Shown: piece by piece, positions 26,719 through 36,280 of the stretch | How positions within the stretch are numbered: the stretch's first letter is position 1 | Layout of the letters: the number at the start of each line of letters is the position of its first letter | NCBI RefSeq assembly: GCF_037893185.1 | Contig: NZ_CP140772.1 | Span: forward strand, 2,294,001-2,358,000 | From: Chitinophaga sp. 180180018-3 | GTDB lineage: Bacteria > Bacteroidota > Bacteroidia > Chitinophagales > Chitinophagaceae | DNA length: 64,000 bases | Reading direction: 5' to 3' | The notes under the pieces: model-generated | Database searches by the model: none | What the model saw: the letters and a program-made list of their open reading frames with translations, nothing else | Told to the model about the DNA's origin: nothing | Position numbers and translations under genes: made by a program

Positions 26719-28866
26719 ATGAAATCAACATCTCTACTGGGCGCTATCATGACAATGATAGCGCCATCTATGATTTATGCGCAACAGATCCGCCTGCAGG
26801 GCGTTGAAAAAGAGCTGATTGCCGGTCCTGCTACTCAGGGGCAACGTGCACAGTGGCTCGACTCACTCCAACAGTGGCGCACACACGAAAAGAACAGATT
26901 ACAATATAACGGTAACGAATACACCCGGAAAGAGCTGAGCAGCAATGGCGCCGTAGCTATGTATGCGCAGATCATGGCGCACGATCGTTTCCTATACGAT
27001 CCGGTAAGCCGGAAATATACGGTAGACCGTTTCCTGAATGACCTGGAGCGGCGTTACGGCGGACTGGATGCCGTGCTGGTATGGCCTACTTATCCGAATA
27101 TCGGTATCGACAACCGGAACCAGTTCGACCTCGTAGCCGCCATGCCGGGAGGAAAGGAAGGGGTGAAAGAAATGATCCGGCAATTCCATAAACGGGGCGT
27201 AAAAGTATTTTTCCCTATCATGATCTGGGATAATGGCACCCGCCGTATATCCATACCTATGGCCACTGCACTGATTCAGGAAATGAAGGAGCTGGGCGCC
27301 GATGGATTGAACGGAGATACCATGAATGGCGTTACAGAAGATTTTAAAGATGCGTATACCCTTGCCCGTTACCCGCTCGTTCTGCAACCAGAAATCCATA
27401 TCCGCGACCTGAAAATGGTGGAGTGGAATACGATGAGCTGGGGTTATTACTGGAATAACTGGGGAGGCAAGTTTGAATATACTCCCGGCGTCAGCCTTTA
27501 TAAATGGCTGGAACCCCGGCACCAGGTGCATATCACCGACCGCTGGGCGGTTGATAAGGTAAGTAATTTACAGTACGCTTTCTTCAATGGCATTGGGTAT
27601 AATGCCTGGGAAAATATCTGGGGTGTCTGGAATCAGGTACCGGAGCGTTATGCGGCAGTCATCCGGCGAATCAGGATGATCTACCGGCAGTTTCCGGATG
27701 TCTGGAGCAGCGAAAAATGGGAGCCGCATGTGCCGGTACAGCAGGCAGGTGTGTTCGCATCGGTGTTCCCGGGTAAGGCTGCCACAGTGTATACGCTGGT
27801 GAACCGCGACAATACCGCGAAAACGGGCCCTCAGATCCGCCTGCCGCATCGCGCAGGAAATCGTTACTATGATGCCTGGAATGGTGTGGAGCTGCAGCCG
27901 GAAGTAACGGGAAATGAAGCGCAGCTCAGTTTCCCGATGGAAGGTAATGGCTATGGCGCTGTAGTGGTGGTTAACGGCAACGCAGCTACGAAAGTACTGC
28001 AACGTTTCCTGGAACAGGTTCATCAGCTGGCACAAACACCTGTCAATAACTTACCGGATACCTGGAATCCACTGCCACAGCAGATCACAGATCTGCCGGC
28101 TACTCCGAAGCCCGCAAAAGCGCCGGAAGGCATGGTGCTCATACCCGCTACCGATGCATATCGTTTTGTTTCGGAAGGGGTGATGATAGAAGGAAATGAA
28201 TTGCCTGCCGCCATCGGCGTACAATATCCGTGGGAACAGCATCCGCAGCGGTCGCACGAGCATACGATGCCGGTGAAATCATTCTACATCGATCGCTACC
28301 CGGTCACCAACCAGCAGTTCAGGCGATTTATGGATGCTACGCATTACCATCCGGTAGATGATTACAATTTCCTGAAAGACTGGAAAAACGGTATGTATCC
28401 AGCTGGTTGGGAGCAGAAGCCTGTTACCTGGGTGAGTCTTGAAGATGCGAGAGCTTATGCCGCCTGGGCGGGCAAACGCCTGCCGCATGAATGGGAATGG
28501 CAGTATGCGGCCCAGGGAACAGACGGGCGGGCCTTCCCATGGGGAGCAGCCAACCCGGCCAATATGCCGCCAACAGATACTACCAGGGAGCCGGTGGGCC
28601 CGGCTAACGTTGACGCCTATCCCAATGGCGCCAGCCCATTCGGTGTCATGGATCTTACCGGTAACATCTGGCAATGGACCGATGAATATACAGATACACA
28701 TACCCGTTCGGCCGTGCTGAAAGGCGGTAGCTACTATCGTCCGCAAACCTCGAACTGGTATTTCCCCCATGCAAAGGAGCTCACACGCCACGGAAAATAC
28801 CTGCTGATGTCGCCGGGAATGGACCGTGCAGGCACGCTGGGATTCCGTTGCATAGTGGATAACTGA
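26719..28866 (+). CDS. Secreted TIM-barrel glycosidase-like protein fused to a SUMF1/FGE-like domain
   Basis: A signal peptide (1-21) is followed by a TIM-barrel-like glycosidase region (about 60-400; GGLDAVLVWPTYPN, GVKVFFPIMIWD, LGADGLNGDTMNG) and a beta-sandwich. The C-terminal 230 residues are a formylglycine-generating-enzyme (SUMF1) fold: EGMVLIPAT, FYIDRYPVTNQQFRRFM, VTWVSLEDARAYAAWAGKRLP, GVMDLTGNIWQWTDEY, LKGGSYY. The catalytic cysteines of true FGE are absent near the GGSYYRP segment, so this domain is unlikely to make formylglycine and may bind ligand instead. No sulfatase gene is nearby. The N-terminal family is not firmly recognised. Confidence 0.75.
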   Translation: MKSTSLLGAIMTMIAPSMIYAQQIRLQGVEKELIAGPATQGQRAQWLDSLQQWRTHEKNRLQYNGNEYTRKELSSNGAVAMYAQIMAHDRFLYDPVSRKYTVDRFLNDLERRYGGLDAVLVWPTYPNIGIDNRNQFDLVAAMPGGKEGVKEMIRQFHKRGVKVFFPIMIWDNGTRRISIPMATALIQEMKELGADGLNGDTMNGVTEDFKDAYTLARYPLVLQPEIHIRDLKMVEWNTMSWGYYWNNWGGKFEYTPGVSLYKWLEPRHQVHITDRWAVDKVSNLQYAFFNGIGYNAWENIWGVWNQVPERYAAVIRRIRMIYRQFPDVWSSEKWEPHVPVQQAGVFASVFPGKAATVYTLVNRDNTAKTGPQIRLPHRAGNRYYDAWNGVELQPEVTGNEAQLSFPMEGNGYGAVVVVNGNAATKVLQRFLEQVHQLAQTPVNNLPDTWNPLPQQITDLPATPKPAKAPEGMVLIPATDAYRFVSEGVMIEGNELPAAIGVQYPWEQHPQRSHEHTMPVKSFYIDRYPVTNQQFRRFMDATHYHPVDDYNFLKDWKNGMYPAGWEQKPVTWVSLEDARAYAAWAGKRLPHEWEWQYAAQGTDGRAFPWGAANPANMPPTDTTREPVGPANVDAYPNGASPFGVMDLTGNIWQWTDEYTDTHTRSAVLKGGSYYRPQTSNWYFPHAKELTRHGKYLLMSPGMDRAGTLGFRCIVDN

Positions 28867-28873
28867 TAACAAG

Positions 28874-28901
28874 CAGTGAACAATGAACAATGAATAGTTA
28901 A
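28874..28901 (+). repeat. Degenerate heptad repeats after a stop codon
   Basis: Period-7 units CAGTGAA, CAATGAA, CAATGAA, TAGTTAA lie 7 bases after the stop codon of the SUMF1 fusion and before the next start. No hairpin accompanies them. Confidence 0.6.
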
Positions 28902-28921
28902 TATTGCCTTTAGATCTCATT

Positions 28922-30691
28922 ATGAAAAAACAATTATTAACAGGTCTTGCAACCTGGCTTCTATCAACCGGCATATGCGCTGCGCAGGCGCCGCGTATCT
29001 ATAAAATATGGACTCCCGCCACTACCGACTCCGTATATGCGTTGGAGGGGCAGGGATGGAAATCCGGGTTGAAGAATTATTACGACAGGCTGCCGGCGAG
29101 GGCAGAAGGGAAAGTACGCGATCATGTCTGGCATTTATCCAATAGCAGTGCAGGGTTGAGCCTGCGTTTCAGGAGCGATGCAGACGAAATTATTGTGAAA
29201 TACAAAGTAGGGGGCGATAAAGCGATGCCGCATATGGCTGCCACCGGCGTGAGCGGCGTGGATATGTATGCCAGGAGTGTTGATGGAAATTGGTTATGGT
29301 GCGCAGGGCGATACGATTTTGGTGATACAGTGGTGTATCGTTTTGAGGGATTGCGGAAGAATGACCAGCATGTGAAGAATACCGAGTACACTTTATATCT
29401 CCCGTTATATAATTCAGTACAATGGCTTTCGGTGATGGTGCCGGAAGAAAGCATGATAAAACCTCTGCCGGTTCGCAAAGAAGCGCCAATAGTAGTGTAC
29501 GGTACTTCTATTGCGCAGGGGGCCTGTGCATCGCGTACGGGCATGGCGTGGACCAATATCCTGAGCCGGAAACTGGAAAGCCCGGTGATCAACCTGGGAT
29601 TTTCCGGCAACGGCCGGCTGGAGAAGGAAGTCCTGGATTTCGTAGGCGAACTGGATGCACGTGTATTCGTGCTCGATTGCCTGCCGAATCTTGTTCAGCA
29701 GGAATATGCAGGAGCAGTACTAAAAAAACGTATAACCGACGCTGTTAGCCAGCTGCAGCAAAAGCACCCCGGTACGCCAATCTTACTGACAGATCACGAC
29801 GGATACACCAATGAAGGTACCAACATAGCGAGGAAAGAAAGCTATGAACGGGCCAATACCACGTTGCACGAAGTGATGGATTCGCTCACAAAGGCGGGCG
29901 TGAAAAACATTTACCTGCTCACTAAGGCGGATATAGGCCAGGATATTGAGAGCATGGTAGATGGTACCCACCCCAATGATATTGGGATGATGAACTACGC
30001 AAATGCCTACACGAAGAAGATCAGGGAAATTCTGCATATGCCGGCGGGAACAACATCCACCACTATACCCATTACACAACGTCGTGATGCTGCCACGTAT
30101 GATTGGGAAACCCGGCACAATGAGGTGATGGAATATAACAAGACACACCGTCCGGATGTTGTATTCATCGGCAACTCCATCACACATTTCTGGGGTGGCA
30201 ATCCGGTTGCCCGTGTAAGAAACGGCGTCACCTCGTGGAATAAATACTTTGAGCCGAAGAACCCGCTGAATATGGGCTTTGGCTGGGACCGTGTAGAGAA
30301 TGTGCTCTGGCGCGTACAACACGGAGAGCTGGACGGCATTGCTCCGCATGATATCGTCATGCTGATTGGTACCAATAATCTGCAGATAAATTCTGACGAA
30401 GAGATTACCACCGGGATCAGGTTTCTGTTGAAGGAAATCCAGGCCAGGCAACCATCTTCCAAAATCATTCTGCTGGCCATTCTGCCCCGCAGAAATATGG
30501 AAGGCAGGGTAGCCGGCATCAATAAGCTGATTGGCAAACTCGCTGATAAAAAGAATATCCGGTTCCTTGATGCAGGTAAGCAATTCCTGAAGGCGGATGG
30601 GAAAATAGATGAAAGTCTTTTCAGTGATGGCTTACATCCGAATGAGGCGGGTTATGAAAAAATTGCGAAACTAATAGCTGCCAGCCTCTAG
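28922..30691 (+). CDS. Secreted protein with two SGNH/GDSL hydrolase domains
   Basis: A signal peptide (1-23) is followed by a beta-sandwich SGNH N-terminal domain (about 30-170) and two complete SGNH hydrolase domains. The first (about 180-375) has YGTSIAQG (Ser), NLGFSGNGRL (Gly, Asn in the block) and DGTHPND (Asp-His). The second (about 405-590) has IGNSITHFWGG, NMGFGWDRVENV, IGTNNL and SDGLHPNEAGY. Such enzymes are mostly carbohydrate esterases that remove acetyl groups from glycans. Two catalytic domains in one chain suggest two ester positions or substrates. ATG at 28922 is chosen for the signal peptide. The gene ends in an inverted repeat shared with the convergent regulator gene. Confidence 0.88.
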   Translation: MKKQLLTGLATWLLSTGICAAQAPRIYKIWTPATTDSVYALEGQGWKSGLKNYYDRLPARAEGKVRDHVWHLSNSSAGLSLRFRSDADEIIVKYKVGGDKAMPHMAATGVSGVDMYARSVDGNWLWCAGRYDFGDTVVYRFEGLRKNDQHVKNTEYTLYLPLYNSVQWLSVMVPEESMIKPLPVRKEAPIVVYGTSIAQGACASRTGMAWTNILSRKLESPVINLGFSGNGRLEKEVLDFVGELDARVFVLDCLPNLVQQEYAGAVLKKRITDAVSQLQQKHPGTPILLTDHDGYTNEGTNIARKESYERANTTLHEVMDSLTKAGVKNIYLLTKADIGQDIESMVDGTHPNDIGMMNYANAYTKKIREILHMPAGTTSTTIPITQRRDAATYDWETRHNEVMEYNKTHRPDVVFIGNSITHFWGGNPVARVRNGVTSWNKYFEPKNPLNMGFGWDRVENVLWRVQHGELDGIAPHDIVMLIGTNNLQINSDEEITTGIRFLLKEIQARQPSSKIILLAILPRRNMEGRVAGINKLIGKLADKKNIRFLDAGKQFLKADGKIDESLFSDGLHPNEAGYEKIAKLIAASL

Positions 30692-30700
30692 TGCTGGCAG
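30678..30700. terminator. Hairpin at convergent gene ends
   Basis: CTGCCAGC (30678-30685) and GCTGGCAG (30693-30700) form a perfect 8-bp stem; the SGNH gene's TAG stop is in the 7-base loop. No clear T-tract follows on either strand, so terminator function is plausible but not certain. Confidence 0.5.
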
Positions 30701-30707
30701 TTAGCGC

Positions 30708-31463
30708 TTAGTGGCTGTTTTCGAGCCAGCTCTTGAATTCCGTAACCCTCTCACGGCTAATAATAACATCAGTATCAACATCGGGCGTTAATTGAAGAAT
30801 TAATCTGCTATTGTAATAAGTAGTAATTTTTTTGATGGCATCTATTTGAATGATAAACTGCCGGTTGATCCGGAAGAACTGGTGTTTGTCCAGCAGCTTC
30901 TCGATCTGATCAAGTGAGTAGTCGAGCGGAACGCGCTGATTGCTGACGGTTGTAGCCCAGGTAGTTCCTTTGGCAAACTGCAGCCAGGCAATGTCCTTTG
31001 CTTTGACATAGATCAGCTGGTTGTTGATCCGTCCGATGAAACGGGCACTGTCGCGGCGAAGGAATTCTTCTGCCAGCCTGCTGATATCCAGTGTATAGTT
31101 CCTGGCAGGCCTGAATTGCTCATACTTCCTGAGGGCATTGCGCAGTTCTTCAAGGTCGATCGGTTTCATTAAATAATCGATGCTGTTTACCTTGAATGCC
31201 TGTAAGGCAAAGCCGTCATATGCAGTGGTGAATATGATGGGCGTTTGTACGCTTGTTTTGCTGAAGAGCTCGAAACAGTTGCCATCCGACAGCTGAATGT
31301 CCATCAACATCAGATCAACGGGGTGTTGCTGTTCCAGCCAGCGGATGCCGTCTTCCACGGATGTGATCACAGCGGCCACCTCTACTTCAGGCTGACACTT
31401 CTGCAATAGTTGTATCAGGCGCTCGGCGTTGTGTATTTCGTCTTCAAAAATTACAACCTTCAT
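30708..31463 (-). CDS. LytTR-family response regulator
   Basis: Receiver domain (1-120; acidic E7-D8-E9, phospho-acceptor D55 in LMLMDIQLSDG, K in YLMKPIDLEE) followed by a LytTR DNA-binding domain (about 145-250; RFIGRINNQLIYVKAKDIAWLQ, FFRINRQFIIQIDAI). The start overlaps the kinase gene by 4 bases. The pair is convergent with the glycan cluster 24.1-30.7 kb and may regulate it, but no binding site could be identified. Confidence 0.95.
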   Translation of the reverse strand: MKVVIFEDEIHNAERLIQLLQKCQPEVEVAAVITSVEDGIRWLEQQHPVDLMLMDIQLSDGNCFELFSKTSVQTPIIFTTAYDGFALQAFKVNSIDYLMKPIDLEELRNALRKYEQFRPARNYTLDISRLAEEFLRRDSARFIGRINNQLIYVKAKDIAWLQFAKGTTWATTVSNQRVPLDYSLDQIEKLLDKHQFFRINRQFIIQIDAIKKITTYYNSRLILQLTPDVDTDVIISRERVTEFKSWLENSH

Positions 31464-32536
31464 GACGCATTTATAATGGGTAGTTTGACAATAAACATTT
31501 CATTTTCCTTCAGGATCACGATATTACTATTACCGATCAGCGCATAGCGGTTTTGTATATTTTCCAGGCCTATTCCGGAAGAAATTTCCGGATGGGCCTT
31601 GGGCCGCATGTGATTAGATACGATGAGGAAATTATCGTCGTGCTCTACACGGATCACCAGCGGATCATGGGCAGAAAACCGGTTGTGCTTAATAGCATTC
31701 TCTATCAGCAATTGCAGGGTAACCGGTGGTATCAGCCCTTTGGTACGTACCTTATCCGAAATTTCCGCAACAAACTGTATGCTTTGCTGATGCCGGATAC
31801 GGATCAGGAAAAGATAAGAATCCAGGAAATCGAGTTCCGTTTGTACGGGTACGAGGTTCTCAAATTTCTTGTCCAGTATATACCGGTAGGTTTTGGCCAG
31901 TTGCGTGATGTAATCGGCCGACAGGTCGGGGCTCTTATACACCAGGTTGGTCAGCACACTAAGAGAGTTGAAGAAAAAGTGTGGATCTATCTGGTTGCGC
32001 AAAGCATCGTATTTCGCCTGTATGTTTTCGCGCATCAGCCGCTCTGTCTGGAGCTGGTATTCCTTCCAGCCGGAGTAGTAAAATATAATGCCGTTGAAAG
32101 CCAGTATCAGCAGGTAAAACATGAATGCCCCGAAATTTAATTCGTAACTGAAGCGCCTGACGCTTTCCCAGGCTTCGTAACGATGAAAAAACAATGCATC
32201 CATACCGGCATACCAAAGACCGAACAGGAAAGCCGCCAGCAGCCCGTATATCAGGAGGATACCACAAAGCAGTATCAGTCGCCCGGAGGCATTTTTGTTC
32301 ATCGTCTTCTTATCTATTCGTGTAGCCAGCCACGTTGCACCTTCCCAAACAATGAGGCCTACAACAACATAGCAAAAACTGAACACCTGTCCTCTGAAAT
32401 CCATTATCTGCCATTTTGTAATAAATGTCTGATCGAAGGATTTAAAGATGGTGCTGAAGGTGTACAGTATCAGTATCCTGGACAGATACAGGAACAGCTT
32501 ACTGGAAAATAATTTTTCATTCGCCTGGAAGTTCAT
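31460..32536 (-). CDS. LytS/YehU-type sensor histidine kinase
   Basis: Four membrane helices (within residues 10-160) precede a coiled linker and a His_kinase domain (IDPHFFFNSLSVLTNLVYKS, conserved His) and HATPase_c domain (LLIENAIKHN, SSGIGLENIQNRY). It has 358 residues. It is co-translated with the response regulator and follows the reductase operon on the same strand by 18 bases, so some read-through from that operon is possible. Confidence 0.93.
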   Translation of the reverse strand: MNFQANEKLFSSKLFLYLSRILILYTFSTIFKSFDQTFITKWQIMDFRGQVFSFCYVVVGLIVWEGATWLATRIDKKTMNKNASGRLILLCGILLIYGLLAAFLFGLWYAGMDALFFHRYEAWESVRRFSYELNFGAFMFYLLILAFNGIIFYYSGWKEYQLQTERLMRENIQAKYDALRNQIDPHFFFNSLSVLTNLVYKSPDLSADYITQLAKTYRYILDKKFENLVPVQTELDFLDSYLFLIRIRHQQSIQFVAEISDKVRTKGLIPPVTLQLLIENAIKHNRFSAHDPLVIRVEHDDNFLIVSNHMRPKAHPEISSGIGLENIQNRYALIGNSNIVILKENEMFIVKLPIINAS

Positions 32537-32554
32537 CTGGTTGTTTGTCTGGTT

Positions 32555-33529
32555 CTAAAAATAGTTATTTTCCTTAAACCAGTTGAATGCCCCTGATACA
32601 GCGGCTTCCACCGGAGTGTACCGCACCTGCAGGTCACGTTCCGATTTTTTACCGGAGTAGTAGTTATCCAGGCATAACAAGTAAGCGGTCGTATAGTTCA
32701 ATTTCGATGAAATACCGGGGATAGAGCCGAACAGCCCGGCAGCCCTGAGTATAAACGCCGGTATCTTTATTTGCAGCTGTTTTTTGCCGGATATTTTTCT
32801 CAGCAGTCTGAAAAACTCGCCGTAGCTGAGGTTGTGGCCGGCCAGGAGATAGCAGTCACCTGCCTTCCCGTTTGTAATAGCGCTGATAATACCCTTACAT
32901 ACATCCCTGATATGTACGAAGTTTTTCCCGCCCGGCGGATAGAAGAGCAGCCGGTGTTTCAGACCATACAGGATAAGTTTGCCGGAGCTGGGTTTCACAT
33001 CCTGCGGACCGATCATAAAAGTTGGATTCACTACCACAGCCGGCAATTGCCGGGCTACTACCTGTTCCAGCACATATTGCTGAGCAAGGTATTTGCTGTT
33101 GATATAACCTGAGTTGGCGTTGAACAATGTAAATCCGTTCAGCTCATTTCCCGGGTTGTTTTTGTTGCCGGGACCAATGGTATTGGCAGTGCTTACATAA
33201 ATGAGCCGCTTTACCTGGCGGACGAGACAAGCCGCTACAATATAGCGGGTAGCCGTAAAATTAGCCTGTTCATAAGCATCAAAGGAAACGCCCCATTGTT
33301 CCGTAATACAGGCGGCATGGATCACAATATCACAGCCTTTTACAGCCTCCATAACATCTTCCTGGTTATCGATACTCCCGAAAAAGATTTCACAGGGGAT
33401 ATCAGCGATGCATTTTATATCTGCCGAAGGCCTTATCAATACTTTTATATCATAACCTATCCGGTATAATTCCCGTGTAAGGTTGGAACCCAGGAAGCCA
33501 CTGGCGCCGGTGACCAATACTTTTTTCAT
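32555..33529 (-). CDS. NAD(P)-dependent epimerase/reductase (extended SDR)
   Basis: Extended short-chain dehydrogenase fold with N-terminal nucleotide-binding motif VTGASGFLGSNL and catalytic pair in YINSK (Tyr and Lys) preceded by VSTANTIGPG. It resembles dihydroflavonol-4-reductase/3-beta-hydroxysteroid dehydrogenase-like enzymes. It has 324 residues and is cytoplasmic. It starts 3 bases from the preceding SDR gene, and together with the START-domain gene it forms a three-gene operon that suggests modification of a lipophilic or polyketide-like substrate; the substrate is unknown. Confidence 0.9.
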   Translation of the reverse strand: MKKVLVTGASGFLGSNLTRELYRIGYDIKVLIRPSADIKCIADIPCEIFFGSIDNQEDVMEAVKGCDIVIHAACITEQWGVSFDAYEQANFTATRYIVAACLVRQVKRLIYVSTANTIGPGNKNNPGNELNGFTLFNANSGYINSKYLAQQYVLEQVVARQLPAVVVNPTFMIGPQDVKPSSGKLILYGLKHRLLFYPPGGKNFVHIRDVCKGIISAITNGKAGDCYLLAGHNLSYGEFFRLLRKISGKKQLQIKIPAFILRAAGLFGSIPGISSKLNYTTAYLLCLDNYYSGKKSERDLQVRYTPVEAAVSGAFNWFKENNYF

Positions 33530-33532
33530 TTT

Positions 33533-34336
33533 TCAGAGAGATAAAGAATAAGGAATTTCTTTTTTCACTTCCCGGGATACCAGTTTCAGTCGCAATGTGA
33601 GCGGCAGCAGCTGCATCAGGGTGTGATTTACTTTGTTCATAATGCCGGGAATAATCACCGGGGCGCCTGCGAGTGTTCTTTTCAGTGCAATCTCTGTCAG
33701 TGCGGGAGTAGACAACAGTCCCATTTTTCCTTTCAATCCCTGGCTGATAATACGCCGGGAAGTATGGGAATTGGTCATGATTGGACCGGGATAGACCACG
33801 CTTACATGTACCCCTGTATTATCCAGCTCCTCTTTTAGTCCGAGGAAGAAAGAAGAGATAAAAGCCTTCGACGCCGGATATACCGTTTTATAAGCGATGG
33901 GCGTGAAAGCAGCCATGCTGGCTATATTCATGATATAACTCCTGGGATGCTGCAGCAGATGCGGAATCAGGAGATGCGTCAGCAAAACAGTGCTGCGTAC
34001 ATTGAGCATGATAATATCGTCTATCCGTTCCAGTGAGGTAGTGGTAATGGAAGATGTGCCACCCACACCGGCGTTGTTGATCAGAAAATCGATGCGATGC
34101 TGCGCTGTAATGATTTGTAATTGTTGTTTCAGCATGTCACTGTCCGACAGGTCGAACTCAAATACGCGAACCTTCACATCATACTCCAGTTCCAGGTTTT
34201 CGGCTACAGAAAGAAGGTTGCTGCCGGGAAGTGCGATAAGTATAACGTTTCTGCCCATACGTGCGCACTGGATGGCGAATTCCCTGCCCAGGCCGGAACC
34301 AGCGCCGGTAATGAGCGTATAGTTATTGTTTGACAT
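33533..34336 (-). CDS. Short-chain dehydrogenase/reductase
   Basis: Classical SDR with TGAGSGLGRE cofactor motif, NNAGVGG, catalytic Ser in MNIASMAAF and YPASK (Tyr-Lys). It has 267 residues, typical of the family. The gene overlaps the upstream START-domain gene by 14 bases and lies 3 bases before the epimerase gene, so it is the middle of a tight operon. The substrate cannot be told. Confidence 0.93.
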   Translation of the reverse strand: MSNNNYTLITGAGSGLGREFAIQCARMGRNVILIALPGSNLLSVAENLELEYDVKVRVFEFDLSDSDMLKQQLQIITAQHRIDFLINNAGVGGTSSITTTSLERIDDIIMLNVRSTVLLTHLLIPHLLQHPRSYIMNIASMAAFTPIAYKTVYPASKAFISSFFLGLKEELDNTGVHVSVVYPGPIMTNSHTSRRIISQGLKGKMGLLSTPALTEIALKRTLAGAPVIIPGIMNKVNHTLMQLLPLTLRLKLVSREVKKEIPYSLSL

Positions 34337-34961
34337 ATACTTTATTTTCGAGCAGGCCCCTGAATTTGCTCATGGTCCTGAACAGGTTATCGTGAATGAT
34401 CGGATCCGATACCCAGCGGGGAATCCTGCGACTGCGGTCCGTAGTTACCAAGTAGGTAATTTTCAGTTCTCCCGGAGCAGCAGGCTCTATCAGCCATTTG
34501 CCGCGGGTGCCGGTGATACGGGTAGTTTTATTATACAGCGGAAAGCGGCTATCGGCAATGCTTTCAAACGCCACCTCAGCGGCATCACTGCCCGAAAGGG
34601 CATGGTACTGGTAAAGCAGCAGGCAGTCCTGATCATCGACCGGCCAGGGAATATCGTACCGGATATACGTTATCCAGTTGGTGGTCTGTGGAGCGGGTAC
34701 GATCTTATATTCGCTGGCATTGGTATTCCAGGCCTTGCCTCGGGCCTGATCCCTGAACAGGCCTATCACTGCCGGGATTTCGGTCTTTACAAAAAATACT
34801 GCCTTGATTTCGCGGACATTGTCTCCGTTACTTCCGGGAATCCAGCGCTCATACAGGGAGATCGCCTGATCGTGTTTCACCAGCTTAAAATCGCCCGTAT
34901 CCACCCAAAGGGACCTGATAAAAATAATGCTGCTCATCAATAAAACAGGTAGGTGTGCCAT
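34323..34961 (-). CDS. START/SRPBCC-domain protein
   Basis: A 212-residue protein with a short hydrophobic N-terminus (possible signal or anchor) and a START-like lipid-binding fold (DFKLVKHDQAISLYERWIPG, then NWITYIRYDIPWPVDDQD, and GKWLIEPAAPGELKITYLV). START-like domains hold hydrophobic ligands in a deep pocket. Its place at the head of an operon with two NAD(P)-dependent reductases suggests it binds their substrate or product. The upstream gap is divergent with the TPR gene. Confidence 0.8.
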   Translation of the reverse strand: MAHLPVLLMSSIIFIRSLWVDTGDFKLVKHDQAISLYERWIPGSNGDNVREIKAVFFVKTEIPAVIGLFRDQARGKAWNTNASEYKIVPAPQTTNWITYIRYDIPWPVDDQDCLLLYQYHALSGSDAAEVAFESIADSRFPLYNKTTRITGTRGKWLIEPAAPGELKITYLVTTDRSRRIPRWVSDPIIHDNLFRTMSKFRGLLENKVYVKQ

Positions 34962-35088
34962 ACATCATCATTTACTGCAAAAATGCGCAGGCTGGCACGG
35001 GCGGCCAGCGATTTTCCGTTGAATTGTAGGATAAGCACCCTGACCTGTAGATATCTTTGTTAGGAGTAATGAAGGAATATTTATATAT

Positions 35089-35096
35089 TAATTTTG
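35089..35096 (+). promoter_or_regulatory. Possible -7 box upstream of the TPR gene
   Basis: TAATTTTG matches TAnnTTTG, 46 bases before the ATG at 35142. A TTTG occurs at 35056-35059, but the spacing is too long for a typical -33 element. Confidence 0.35.
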
Positions 35097-35141
35097 TGGA
35101 AAGGCAATCGAGCCCGCATCCTATACAAAAATATCCCTTAT

Positions 35142-36265
35142 ATGAACTGGCAGAAAAAACTGATATTGAGCTATAGCCTGTTACTGAGCCTCTCTGTTGT
35201 AGCACAGCATAATAGTAACGCTGCTGAAGAAAAGAAAAAAGAGGCAGTTCAACTGATGGACAATGGCAATCCCGATGCCGCTATCGCGTTATTGGACGAG
35301 GCCCTGAAGCTGGATCCCGATAATCCGGCCATCATCTACGAAAAGGCAGCCGCCTTTTATATTAAGCAGGATTATAAGGCCGCCCGGAAGATCCTACGGG
35401 GGCTGTTGAAGAGAGATGACCCGGGCAGCGGGTATACCAGTTATTGGGGAATTGTGAAGATTTGCTCGGGAATACCAAAGATGCCATTGATACCTATGAA
35501 GATGGTCTGAAGCGCTATCCGGCTGCCGGGAACCTTTACCTGGAAAGGGGAGTGATGGAGATAAAGAAGGAAGATTATAGCAAAGCCGTTCAATTCTTTG
35601 AAAAAGGGATAGAACAGGCGCCTATGTTTTCTTCCAACTATTACTGGGCCGCACGATTATTTTGCCTGGGATCGGCCCAGAAATACTGGGGAATGATATA
35701 CGGGGAGTTGTTTATGAACCTGGAGTCTGGTTCAAAACGAACAGCAGATATCAGTAAAATTCTCTACGATACTTATAAATCACAGATCCAGTTTCCAACA
35801 GATACGAGTATCAGCGTGCATTTTGCGGGGCCGATGACCATCAATATTAATTATAATCCCAAGGATGGGGCAAATGCGTTGGCTGAGTTGCTGAATCAGG
35901 CAAACAATATGAAACAGATGTACGGCACAAGGGTATATGAACCGGTGCTGAGCCTGGCATTGGCGGGGGAGAAGCGTATTGACCTGGCATCATTAAACCG
36001 TGTACGCACACGTTTTCTGGATGTGTACGAACAGCAGGGGCATCAGACCAGACAGCCGGTGGTATTGTTCGATCGTCAACGGGAAATCAGGACGGCCGGG
36101 CACCTGGAGGCTTATAATTACTGGTTGCTGAGCGAAGGGGATAAAGTCGCTTTCAATCATTGGCAACTGGCTAACGATGCCAAATGGCAGGCTTTTGTGG
36201 ATTGGTTCAGGGAACATGCGATCAGTATTACCGACGATAATAAATTTAATATGGAGAAGTACTAA
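35142..36265 (+). pseudogene. Secreted TPR-repeat protein, interrupted by a frameshift near 35430
   Basis: The first frame from ATG 35142 gives a signal peptide (MNWQKKLILSYSLLLSLSVVAQ) and TPR units up to GLLKRDDPGSG. The natural continuation, YQLLGNCEDLLGNTKDAIDT, is in a different frame (codons starting at 35435) and runs to the stop at 36265. The switch falls in a GCGGGTATAC stretch near 35430, where one base appears to be missing. Restored, the protein would have about 374 residues: an N-terminal TPR array and a C-terminal helical domain. It may be a true pseudogene, a sequencing error in the G run, or, less likely, a programmed frameshift. Function is unknown. Confidence 0.8.
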
Positions 36266-36280
36266 GTTTTATTAATTTGT

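Noticed and set aside
35094..35510. Two separate genes in place of the frameshifted TPR gene
   Set aside because: The second frame has no plausible start, and the two protein halves join into one continuous TPR protein.
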